64,000 nucleotides of DNA from Phorcus lineatus (Eukaryota; Mollusca; Gastropoda; Trochida; Trochidae), in assembly GCA_921293015.1 (NCBI GenBank), contig OV121096.1, positions 8,055,000 through 8,118,999 on the forward strand. Reading direction: 5' to 3'. Of the stretch, positions 10,401-21,300 are shown piece after piece (position 1 is the stretch's first letter; each line of letters begins with the position of its first letter). The notes under the pieces are model-generated. The model did no database searches. It was not told the origin of the DNA and saw only the letters and a list, made by a program, of their open reading frames with translations. A program made the translations under genes and the position numbers.

Positions 10401-12986
10401 TTGTTTCTCTAACAACCTAAAAGTCCAAATCGATTAATATGTACGGAACCAACATACAATGTACCGTATCTGGGTTAATATTGTATATCGACCATCAGTG
10501 TTGAATCTCAAGTAAGAGATTAACACCGAATCTAGAAAACGGTGATCTGACGTTATTCCTTGATCGATTAGCAATAAGAGGAGACATACTTATCTTATGA
10601 TAAAGTATTTTTTACCAGGCGGTTAAGTGATTTCACTCCAAAGCAGAAGTACGTTCCGTTAAATTTAGATTACACCCGTTGAACTAGTCTTATATTTTCT
10701 TTCAATACACTTTCATAAGCTCAGGTGGTTAAGCGTTTGGATTCAAAATCCACAGCATAAGTACGTCCCGTTAAAGTTAGATGGAAATCTAAATTGAAAT
10801 TTATCTTTGAAGACTTTTAACAATTAAATTCTGATCATGTTACTCGTATTTGACAGTTAACATGTTGATCTAGGAGCAAAAAAATAATTGCAAACTTTCA
10901 CCCGATTTCCTTATGGAACTCCACAACACTGTTATCGCGCAACCAGAAAACAGCCTTGAGTGGACGATGATCAAAGAAAAAACACAACAGGCATGCCCTT
11001 TACGTTAAATGTTATAGTTCGTCATTCCTTCCACACAGAGCTAGCTCAGTCATTAATTCCTTTACAACCTCTGTTGTGATACGAGCTGTTCTGGGGCTTC
11101 CGGCAGGTTTCCCTATCGGCATAATATTGCAACATAATCTAATATTCCAGCCAGTGAAAACACCGCATGCTTTGATAACATATTCGTTGTCAAATAAAGT
11201 TTAGGTATGCTAAAGCAAATGGAAATAACCGGGGCGTTTTGAATGATAACTTTTAAAACGACGTCGCTGATTATACAATTAACTTTGATTGGATCCAATC
11301 AGGCTTCTGCATTTCTAGACCGTCCGTATTACAACAGTGGTTGTATAGGAATTAATCACGGAGCTACCTCTGTTGTGAAAGAATATCATTTCGCTTGTAA
11401 TGATGTCGTGAGTTTCTTTTATATGTGAGTATTTGAACAAATTGAAATACATTATGATCATCAATAAACCCATGCATTATCAAACTTATGAACCGTTGAC
11501 AAAGGCAGAATAGTTAAAATAACAAAAGATTTAGTAATGTCACAACAGTCACAGCCTTTTTGCAGTGTATATGTAAGACGAATGTTAGTTAAGATAGCAT
11601 TTTGTGGTACTTACTGTGAGTTTTTCTATCAATTAAACAGAATTTATGAAAATTATGAACATACGCTCCCCTCAAATGTTTAATATTTTCTTTTACACAC
11701 CTGTCTTATTTTTGTTCATAATGTATTAGATAGCTTGGTGTTTTACAGAATGTATATATAGTAACCATGTCTATATGTATATATACATAATCATCTCTAT
11801 TATAATACCCACAATAAGGTTGCAAACCTTTTTTCAAAGTTTTGTTGTTTAAGAGTTTCTTTAAATACTTAATTAAATATTAGTGAGGTATCTTTATTTA
11901 TCTAAAACGTACTACTGCTCCGTTAATGTATGCTTTATATATTAATCTTATTTTCTCAACCTGGGAAATATTTCTAAATATAATGTTGAAGCGTTAGGTT
12001 TAAACCTAAAATTGGTGAGCTGTACAAAGGTTTAATCTTCATTTGGGATACCAAAACATACTTAAACCTATACCTAAATATTTGGCACAAGAGAAAGAGA
12101 AAACATTATGTTTAAAAAAAAATTCCCAATTGATTTTTATCATGAATCTTCGACAATCTCATTAAAATATATTCTAATCTTCCTGTGCTACACTGCACTG
12201 ATTATATTAGTGGATTATTTTAGATATCATTTATAATAAGAATGGATTTTACAATTAATACATCAGGATTATCATAGAGTAAAGGATTAAACCATAATCA
12301 TAATTCAAAAAGGAACTTTAGAATAATGGCATTTTACGTCGAATACCATATGTATTTAATTCATTGAGACCTATCCTCAGAGTGTAAGTATATGATGTCT
12401 ACTTATTGAGATGAGATATACATTGCATTTGACAAAAATGACATTTATTACCACTAAATGAATCTTCAAAATCACAATGTTTTGTATCCTAGGCGTCAAA
12501 TCTCGATTCATTTATTAGTTAATAAAAATGAACATTAAAATTAAAAATGTCAAATTTGTTTGTATCGAATTTTAAAAGATGAACATTTTCGGAAATGACG
12601 ATCGTTTTATGAATCAAATAGCCTCATACATGTAGCATAGGCATTAATCAATAATCTCATTAAATTGTTTTTCAATCCATAAAAATACTGTTTTTTTATT
12701 ACCCCATACATCCATTTCACCGTTCAAAATATGATATTGGTTTGTATTGTTTTCATATTGGAAAATCATGCAAACTCAATGTCAGTTCCATGGTTATTAG
12801 TTTATTTGTAAGACATTCGCAATATTTAATATATATCATGTATTGTATATTTTTTATATAATAATTTTCCAGGTTACCAACTTCAAAACTTCAAAATTTC
12901 GGTTTGACATTTATCGAGTCGATAAGACCTGGAGCATTGATGCAGTCAAAGTTGTCGGAAAACAAAATCAACGTTTGAGGGATTAA
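4105..12986 (+). CDS. Gene C: secreted PAN/Apple-like plus FBXL4-type galactose-binding-like protein (5 coding exons, 240 aa)
   Basis: Predicted coding sequence joins 4105-4405, 7126-7171, 8723-8810, 9516-9689 and 12873-12986 (723 nt). Junction phases are 1, 2, 0 and 0 and all agree. The protein starts with a hydrophobic signal peptide (about residues 1-22). A cysteine-rich PAN/Apple-like domain follows (about 30-100, with CVLMC and a C-terminal FICLF). From about residue 101 there is a beta-rich domain whose landmarks (WVTNIL, a central IYT strand, GGNWMSIW, and a terminal W-S-I-D-A-V-K-V-V-G) match my memory of the discoidin-like N-terminal domain of FBXL4 and related molluscan secreted proteins, which end in a similar E-I-D-A-V-x-L-V-G. 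No transmembrane segment is seen. The domain identity is by eye; binding partner and function are unknown. Two ATGs are adjacent (4105 and 4108); the first was chosen. An AATAAA lies 171 bases after the stop. Confidence 0.7.
4978..5081. repeat. Fold-back palindrome, ~32-bp arms
   Basis: Left arm 'attattacacgactaagtgt' and onward (4978-5009) is the inverted complement, with few mismatches, of 'atcatatgacacacttggga' and onward (5052-5083). It lies in gene C intron 1. Similar hairpins occur at 42843, 54847 and 55829. Confidence 0.65.
7126..7171 (+). CDS. Gene C exon 2: start of galactose-binding-like domain
   Basis: A 46-bp exon after acceptor 'aatgttttcag' and before the strong donor GTAAGT. 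It enters in phase 1 and leaves in phase 2, matching both neighbours, and encodes D-F-L-E-S-W-V-T-N-I-L-A-S-S-E. The exon is very short and was accepted because phases and domain order fit. It is the least certain exon of gene C. Confidence 0.5.
7428..7869. mobile_element. MITE with ~65-bp terminal inverted repeats (copy 1)
   Basis: Left end 'cattctctcccaacagtggt' is the inverted complement of the right end 'ctctgttgggagataatg', and the match continues inwards through 'aattcctatacaacc' and 'gaaggtttct'. The interior is non-coding. It lies in gene C intron 2. A shorter relative sits at 11024-11384. Confidence 0.75.
8723..8810 (+). CDS. Gene C exon 3: galactose-binding-like domain, middle part
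   Basis: 88 bp, acceptor 'gtctttttgcag', donor 'gaggtaatg', phase 2 to 0. It encodes a segment ending R-N-S-T-V-F-V-E, which leads into the strand at the start of exon 4. Only this frame is open across the exon. Confidence 0.6.
9195..9258 (+). repeat. Diverged SINE 3' end
   Basis: 'gctaatggctgaaatattgc' followed by 'cggcgttaaccagtaactcc' matches the SINE 3' end at 39625-39690 and 17996-18050. It lies in gene C intron 3. Confidence 0.5.
9516..9689 (+). CDS. Gene C exon 4: core of galactose-binding-like domain
   Basis: 174 bp, phase 0-0, acceptor 'cactttttt cag', donor 'aaggtatg'. It encodes Y-V-E-R-M-F-I-Y-T followed by G-G-N-W-M-S-I-W-S-G-P and F-S-P-E-L-K, the expected order of strands for an FBXL4-like beta-sandwich (position 'vEIYetynpGavv...W..lW.g'). 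Confidence 0.75.
10610..10795 (+). repeat. Two diverged ~100-bp tandem copies with a tRNA-like start
   Basis: 'aggcggttaagtgatttcac' (about 10617) and 'caggtggttaagcgtttgga' (about 10722) begin two copies that both run on into 'gtacgt(t/c)ccgttaaa'. The second has a tRNA-like A-box and anticodon-stem look (ggatt...aatcc). No B box or closed cloverleaf is present, so it is not called a tRNA. Confidence 0.3.
11024..11384. mobile_element. MITE with terminal inverted repeats (copy 2 of the 7428 family)
   Basis: The left end ('cacacagagctagctcagtc' then 'attaattcctttacaacctc') is inverted at the right end ('ggttgtataggaattaatca' then 'cggagctacctctgttgtg'). The repeats match those of the 7428-7869 element; the interior is shorter. 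It lies in gene C intron 4. Confidence 0.7.
12873..12986 (+). CDS. Gene C terminal exon
   Basis: Acceptor 'ataattttccag' then phase-0 coding of 37 residues and TAA at 12984-12986. It contains T-W-S-I-D-A-V-K-V-V-G, the closing strand typical of FBXL4-like domains, which anchors the whole gene model. It is far (3.2 kb) from exon 4. Confidence 0.75.
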   Translation, partial: VTNFKTSKFRFDIYRVDKTWSIDAVKVVGKQNQRLRD

Positions 12987-15237
12987 ATTCAAAAGCGGAT
13001 TTTTCCTGCATGTGATATCCTGTGATATGCATTTCAAATCTTCAATTCCTGACAGACTGCAGATCTGATGTTTGATGAATGTAATCCTTTAATTGCGATC
13101 CAGTGTTTGGCTAAGGAATTCTTAGAGTTACATGTACATCGTGTCCTTTCTTAACGAATAAACCTTGATCGTTAGATTTCTCAGTATTCGTTATTCACAG
13201 CAAGAACCCAAGATCTAGTACAAAGTGTTGACCTCAGAAGAACCCAACTACATGTACCTCAGCAATGTCTTATATTGCGGAGTTCTATACCTCTTGTCAG
13301 GTCAATATTTGCAAGCATCCAGCTTCTAAACAGGAATTTCTCAATTATTAGATTATCAAAAGGAGGAATTACTCAAACAACTTCTCCTCGAGTGACTAAG
13401 AAAATTTATCATCGATATGGTTGAGGCATATTTATAATATGTGCACATGTTCATACAACATTTGCGATGCGATTTTTAACGAGTCCCTTTTTTGTAATCA
13501 TATATGTCTTGTCAATTTCCGTAGAGCATGACATAAGCGTTATGTGAAACGACTTTTGAGATTATAGCAAGTTCAATCGACATAGGAATCTTATTGGTGT
13601 AATCAAATCAATTATTAATGTGTCATTACAATAATTACTTATGTTAATCCCTAATTGCCTTATTTTAGAGTATTGGTCGGAACATAAAGCCCAAACTTTA
13701 GTAAAAGCCGTTTTACTTACAATAATTCGGCCCAAATCGAGTTCTTCAAATCTTTTAAAAAACTGATTATAACTGCATAATGATATGCAAGAAGGCCTTT
13801 TTAGCTATCCGATTAATTTTAATCAAATCAACTGATAACGTGATGATTTCATCCAAAGTCGGACTTAAAGAGGTATTAACATTTATTATGTAAGCTTATT
13901 TTTCCGGCGAGACGATTGGTCGAGAAGCGGTCACGTGTCACTACAGAAAAGCATATTGACTTCACTCCGAGTCCGACCAAGAGTGATATTGACTTGAAAT
14001 AGACATAATGACGTCAAACCGTTGTCATGACTGTATTTTTTCTTTTCTTTTCTTATATAATTCTAAACATAATGAAACAATTATGGACTGGTGAATTCGG
14101 TCAATACCTGTATTTATAGAGTTGATAAAAAAAGTTCTGAAGCCAAATCATTGTTTTATGTGATGGTATTGGGATTTAGACTGATGAATATTGTTTTCAT
14201 TTTGTTTTGATTTGTCGAGACATAAACATCAATAATAGACATCATGCATTTGTTACAGTCCCGACTTCCTGGCGTGCTGACGTTAGACTTTTGTTTCAGA
14301 AACTCAGGCTGTCGATATCATGACGTCATTTGCCCTAAACAATTCTTTCAAACTACCTTAATTGACTGCGGGTTATTTTTTAATTTTTTTGTGTGTGCTA
14401 AACAACCATGGAATGAGATTTAATACCTGTGAATTAGACCCGGGTAACACAATATTGACCTAAACACTTGGAACAACGTTAGTTGGAAGCAAATGCATAT
14501 TTTCTAATGAAGTTATTCTATTATTTTACAGCTTTCAATTTCCTTCTAATGAACCTGACTACGATGATATAATGACAGAGTAAATTAAAAAGATATTAAC
14601 GGTCGAGGTATATTTTGAAATAGTATGTCTCAAAAGAATTAATCAAGGTAACGAAAAAGTTTTATTTACGAATCATATCACTGATCATCTACATATATAA
14701 TTCTAACCATGAACTTTTTAATACAAACAGCACATCTCTGAAATTCCAAATTGAGGTTTTTATTTGATACATGCAAATATATCACACTAACGAGATCAAG
14801 GGCGGGGTAAATAAAATGGAGAAGTATGGTGAACATGTTACTAAATCGAGTTTATATATCTGTAATACAATTCTATAATAAATTTTAAATACGAATCACT
14901 ATTTTTTGGAATGAAACATGAAATCAAGATTCTTTTGCTATAAGTTACAACCTTCCTACTACCTAGATACAGTATCCTGACTGAATAAAAGAAATTCGAT
15001 TCATATCGGAGATATTGACTATCATAAAATTTTTAAGACCTTGTTAATTGATTTGTTTCAGTAATTGCGCTTAAATAATTTTTCTTTTTTTATGTAAGTG
15101 AAACTATTTACATCGAGGCTTTACGATACTAGCAAAAGAGTTAATCTGCAAAATAAAGTCCCTGGTAAAATGAACTTGATGATATCTTTTCTACTTCATG
15201 AGAAACAAATCTAACAATATTTCCGTTGGTGTTTCCT
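12987..15237. other. Convergent intergenic region between genes C (+) and A (-)
   Basis: Holds the 3' untranslated regions of both genes. No exon or transposon was recognised. Several TGACGTCA-like palindromes occur (for example about 14010 and 14322), with no way to tell whether they are functional. Confidence 0.5.
13157..13162 (+). promoter_or_regulatory. Candidate poly(A) signal of gene C
   Basis: AATAAA 171 bases after the gene C stop codon, the first perfect hexamer downstream on this strand. Confidence 0.45.
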
Positions 15238-15312
15238 CTAGTTGACTGTAAAGGTAGGCAGGTTAAACAGGCTTTGTACTCGTCCTCCTTGATGACAGGT
15301 GTAAATGGCAAC
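15238..15312 (-). CDS. Gene A terminal exon
   Basis: Acceptor 'ttttctag', phase 0, then V-A-I-Y-T-C and 18 more residues to TAG at 15238-15240. The Y-T-C ending matches Y-N-C in the last exon of gene B. An alternative open frame here (15141-15332) is a shadow. Confidence 0.75.
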   Translation of the reverse strand, partial: VAIYTCHQGGRVQSLFNLPTFTVN

Positions 15313-18300
15313 CTAGAAAAATCATTTTGCAAAGATTACAAACAAGAATCAGTACATGGAAATAACATCATAAACAGGTTGTCAACTTGTTTTTAGGACA
15401 TACGTAAACGCTGAGAGACCCGTCCATTCCATACCAGGGTATTTGAAATATCGCACCAAAAAGAGGTTGAACCCAAATGGTGACCTCTTTTTAATGTTGT
15501 CTCTCGAATACTCTGACATCTATAAGACCAATTTCCTCATATAGCTATATATATCTGAGATTACAACATTACATGATGACAGGATCGTCGTGTTCGAGAT
15601 AGTTTTTTCCTACCCTTTGCATAACGACATTTCGTTGATTTCATTGATTGAATGAACAGCCATCAGTGGTCAGTGGCATTAGACGTAGATGACCTGATAG
15701 TTATTAGGGTATTGGAGATGTTCCACTAAAATACGCTGATTAAGAAGAATTTTATACATACAGCTGCATACCAAATAATATGATATCTGCACTACGATAC
15801 GATGGTATGTGAAAAACTTTTGGTATGCAGCTGTATATGAAGCTTGAAATGACTGCGCTAGATGAATATGACCTTACAAGTATGAATTAAATGCTTTGCA
15901 CCTTTTCATACATGCTTTTCAAGTTGGTTTTGAGGACTGCAATCAATGCACTTCTTTAGAAACAGCCGCTATGGTAACTACCCTTATATACTAATTACGA
16001 AGATTACTGTAACAGTTTTGTGAATTTTAAAATCATATTTTAGAATCATAATTTGAAATAATAATTCCCTTAAAGTGAAAGGGAATTCAAAAGGCCATTT
16101 GGTATCCTTCACAACTTAAGAGGTATATATATATAGTTAAAATGAACTTCACTATTTCAATCCTTCCTTGGTGTGAAGTCTTAATTTATGAAACTCACGT
16201 ATTGCAGGCGTCCCCTGAACCGATTTCCTTCCTCTGATATTTGCATTCCACAGTCCATGACTTTCAGTTGGGGAGCTGTAGAGATAAAGAGAAAGGATTT
16301 AACATCATGAAGAAACGTGTTAAAGGAACAGAAGCACGTTTTTTTAAAGGACTAATTTCATAAAAGTGTCCCAATTAAACATTAGTTAATGGCAAATGTA
16401 TTATCTTCAGAGGTTCAAAATATTTCATTACTGTAGTTGCAGACGGAATCATGAAGAATCAAACAAACACCACTGGCGGCCATTTGTGTTCACCCTTTTA
16501 ATCATTTGAGATATGGAAATGGATTCGCATAGCTTGACTAACCATGGCAGGTTTGTTTGAAAATCTACTTCTATTGATTAAATGCATTGCTATTTGAAAC
16601 GTTTATTTCCGTTTTCGTAAAATCCCTTTATTTCTCTAAAAATTTGCTACTGGCCCTTTAGAATGTCCAATACATGGCAGTCGTTTAGATTCTAGAAATT
16701 GCCGATGATTTTGTCATTATAAAGAAATATCTAAAAAATTCTTGAAATACAAAAACATTAAATTGGGAGAAATTTTTTATATTGCGATAAAAAGTAAACA
16801 TACCGCTCTTATTCTGGTATTTTCAGGCTCATGATTAAAAAAAATTAAACTAAATTAATTAAATTTAAAAATCATGTACAAATTTACGAAATATTTAAAT
16901 TGCCGAAAAGTATTAGTTATTCAACCTCTTATAAATATGCCTCCCTTAAGCAGGCAAAGGCTACGTTTAGCGTTTCAAAAAAACATGTAAAGTAACCAAA
17001 TTTGCCGGAAACGAGGGGAGACTGGTTATGATATATACGTTGCGTAGCGTTAAACTTGGCTTGGTCTGCGATATTGGCAGATATGAATTGTGATGATTTT
17101 ACCTTGAGTACGCTTCATTGTGTAGACATTCCCGGACCTAATAATAGCCAAAAGTTCCCGTCCATTGTACACAACGGCAGCGTCAACCAGTCTCGAGTTG
17201 TCAAACCCCTGTGGTAAATATCAATATCATTTATTTGTCAAACCAAATTAGTATCTACATGTATGGTCTCACCCTGGCCAATTTCTCTTGCAAGGCCTTG
17301 CTGCCTTTTTGTTAACTTGTCTGTGCCAGCTCTATACTCTACTGCATTCAAACTTAATAATCATCCTGGAACATAAAGCCGTTGAAGGGCTACACTTAAA
17401 CAACGAATTTGGCGCAACGCAGAGGAAGGAAATTAAAACAGTTAGTTCACCTTGCGGGTAATGTTGTGCTTTAACAGTGTTACCGATAACCTTTCAGAAG
17501 ATCATTTGGCAACCTGCTAAGCAAACTCTTGATTTGATATCTGTAGTCGCTATGTTAGGTCCGTATTAGAAAGTGCGCGTCATTAAAGACATTGTTATCT
17601 GTAGGTCATCAGGTATATATATGGTATATTAAGTAAGGTAAAAATCATAAACGTACCATATACAAAAAGGATCACCGAGCATTGAACTAAAAAAATGAAA
17701 ACTTTGGCCCCAACTCCAACTCCAACTATATTGGCAAAGGCAAAAAAGTATAGTAGTCTATACACAACACCCCCTTCCCCTACAGGGATACCAAGATACA
17801 AATATCGCCGTCCTTATTTTTGACATTGGTACAGCGGAACTAGAACAGAAAGATCCCGTATAAGACTACCGGACACAATCCCTATTGAACATTTGTAAAA
17901 TCAGGAACGCCGAGAGGTACGAGTGAGAGCTTGTACAGATTTTAATGAGACTGGTATTCTAGATTATGATCATGATGTACTTGATATTTGTTCATTAAGT
18001 GAGTGAGTGAGTGAGTTATTGTTTAGTGCCATTATTTCAGTCATCAGAGGCTTGTTTATTAAAATTGCAAAACAATGAACGTTCAATCCTACAATACAAG
18101 TGCAACTCACCTGGGTTGGTAGAGATATTTCAGCCACATCCTGGTTATCCTTTGAAAGGGTGACGATGAACTGGTCGTTCTGAATACCGATCCTCAGCTG
18201 GTTACATCCTTTGCAGTCGTTGCTAAGGAAGATGGTTTGGAACTGGGTGGTTGGTGCCACGTCGAGACGTCTGTATCCTAGTTTGATGACCAGAGGAGAT

Positions 18301-21300
18301 TCATCTGTTGCTTGACCTACGGCGATGGCGCCTCGCAGGATTGAGTTGGAGCTGTCGAATGACGCCTCGCTGTTTGTCAGAGTGATTGGGATTTCTGCCG
18401 TCCATATGCCTGATTGGGTGAAGGCTCCAACGTTTACGAACCTCAGAGCATTTTCGGGTAAACAGAACTCTGGAAATGGTGAAGAAATTACTGTATACTG
18501 AAAAGTTTTGTAAAGGTATTGGTAATAGCGAAGCAATATAATTAAAATAGGATCACTACCTCCCCATGATCTGCGTAGCGTAGATTGGGTATTATTTTAA
18601 TGAGATTGATGATGAAGAATTTCCATTTGATATTTTGATAAGTTAATGAAGTAAAGTGATATTGACCGAGGCCTCAAAATAATATATAGTTACATAACGA
18701 AGCTAGCCTTGATCTTATATTTTAAGAACTTGCATTTTATGAAATTGATGATTACAAATGAAAAGAAATATTCTTTTGCCAAAAGTTAGTTAAATTACGA
18801 TCTATCTTATGCTCTGCAGTGCTTAAGTATATTACAGGAATTTATGTTTGTATTTCTTTGAAGTAAACGTAAAATTCTTCAAACTTCAGTACATATTAAA
18901 AAGATATTGCACATTCTGTATAAGAACCACAAGATTTACCATGTGACAACTTCTCTATTGAGAAATTTTTTAAAAACGTTTCCGAGTATGCGCTTCCAGA
19001 ATTTTCTGCTTCTTTCTAAGTATTAACTCTGAAACGTCGTTATTTGTCACAAAAAGTTGTCATCCAGAAAATATTGCAATTCTCATGCCACTTCTAAACG
19101 CCTTTCGGAGACTCAAATAATAATAAATGCATCATTAAATATGCAGAATATTACTAAATGTTGGCATCACCGGAATAAAACATCGAATCATTTACAACAC
19201 CATCATACACCAATGAATAATTGCATCTCCATAATAAACCATCGACTCATTTACAACACCATCATACACCAATGAATCATTGCATCACCATAATAAACCA
19301 TCGAATCATTTGCATCACCATAATAAACCATCGAATCATTTGCATCACCATAATAAACCATTGAATCATTGCATCACCATAATAAACCATTGAATCATTG
19401 CATCACCATAATACACCACCGAATCATTTGCATCACCATAACAAACCACCGAATCATTTGCATCACCATAATAAACCATTGAATCATTTGAAACAGATAA
19501 TTATTTAGATAATAAAACTTATGTCTTTCTATCGAGCCTTTCGCAAAACAAAATAAACAAATGCAACTCACGCCTTCTTGGAGCGACACATCCACACTCC
19601 AACATATCGAAATGTGAGCCTTTTGGACAGATGCGTTCATAATGTTCATTTTCCTCAGCGTGGTAGTGGTAGTAAAACGTGGGGTTGGACCAATGCGGGT
19701 AGGATCGGCAAACTTCTGTTGAATAGAATACAAATGATTCTTTATTCAACAACAAAATCAGGCGTTACTTCTTTCTCAACGAAGTTGGTATAGTACTTAT
19801 TTTTATTCAACAACAAAATAAGACAATATTTCGTCGTCAACGATATCGATACTACGTACTGATTTTTATTTAATTTATTTATTGTCTTGCAATTATATCT
19901 GTCATCGTGGTCATTGCCATGGTCCTGTCATTGAGAGAGACAGGGGGAGACAGAGAGAGACAGGGAGAGACAGAGAGAGACAGGGAGAGACAGGGAGAGC
20001 CAAAGCCAGATAGACAGAGAAACAGCGAGAGAGACAGAAAGACAAAGAGACAGAAGAAGACAGCATAAACAGAGAGTAGTGGATGGACAGGGAAAGAAAA
20101 AAGGCAGAGCATTGCGAGAAATACAGAGACAGATAGAGACGGAGACAGACATATAGCAAGGGAGACAGGGGAGACCAGAGACAGACAAACAAAGAAAGAA
20201 GAACAGACGGACTTAGACAATCAGAGGCAAAGACAGAGGCAGAAACAATCAGAGACACACTGAGAGATATGATGAGTCTGAGACAGAGAGATACTATAGT
20301 ATGAGGCAGGCACGCAGACAGGGACATATACAGACAGAGCTCGAGATAAAGACAGATAGACAGACAGACTGAGACATAAACAGACAGTCGGAGACAAAGA
20401 GATACACACAGACAGATATGCAGACAGAGACAGAGATTACCTCCATTAGTACACTCTCCTGGGCAGGGGTCTGTGCATGTGTGATCTGGCACGCACTTTC
20501 CACCCATGAAACGTTCCCCTACATCGCAGCAGTTGTGCGTTTGTGTGCCTAAAGTTGGACACAGAGAGTAGGCACGACATCCGCCATCTTGAAGGCGAGC
20601 AACAGAATCACAACGACCTGGAATATAGCGTCATATTAGAAAACTTCTCATGAAATGTACATACCAAAGAGTTGACAATTGTTATAAAGCAAGTAACAGA
20701 ATCGCATCTTCTTATCTAGATAGAATGCATGAACGACGCTACACCATTGTTTAAAGGGCGGTGATTCAATATTGTGTCTACATTTTCTACATTTTGTTAT
20801 CAGTGACACCAAAAGCAACCCGCTTTCTATGAATTATTTTCATAGAAGACTTTATAAGGACTGTAGTCCTTTAATTCGATGATAAATAGGATGAGGTCAG
20901 AAGGAAAAATCCTTTTGAGAATCTAATTAAACTTAAACTTCTCATAACGAAACAATAGCAAAGATAAGAATCATAGCCTAAAATAACAACACATGTACAT
21001 TTTTTACTCGCCCGTTGAAGATATTGCCGTTTGGTAAATCTACAATGTTATTACGCAATGTGACCGACGTCACATGACGTAACAATCGTTTGAAATGACG
21101 TCATAATGACGTCGGCACTTGTAATCAAGGTGATGATTTTCATGATTTTTCTTTAATATAATTCAGCGAGTAATAAATGAAATATTTGTCCAGTTTCATA
21201 ACATTTTTAAAAAACTCGTGAATGATATGTCTATCTCACTCGCTTTCGCTCGTTAAATACAAAACCATTCACACCTTTCATAGTTATGTTTTGAAACGGG

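Noticed and set aside
10722-10790. Possible tRNA gene
   Set aside because: A-box and anticodon-like stem only; no B box or acceptor stem pairing.
15141-15332. Minus-strand frame with ATG-like start near gene A's end
   Set aside because: Wrong phase relative to exon 7; the in-phase frame ends Y-T-C like gene B.
19879-20507. Several overlapping minus-strand frames rich in Ser, Leu and Cys
   Set aside because: They translate the GAGACA repeat in three frames; only 20441-20617 is a real exon.
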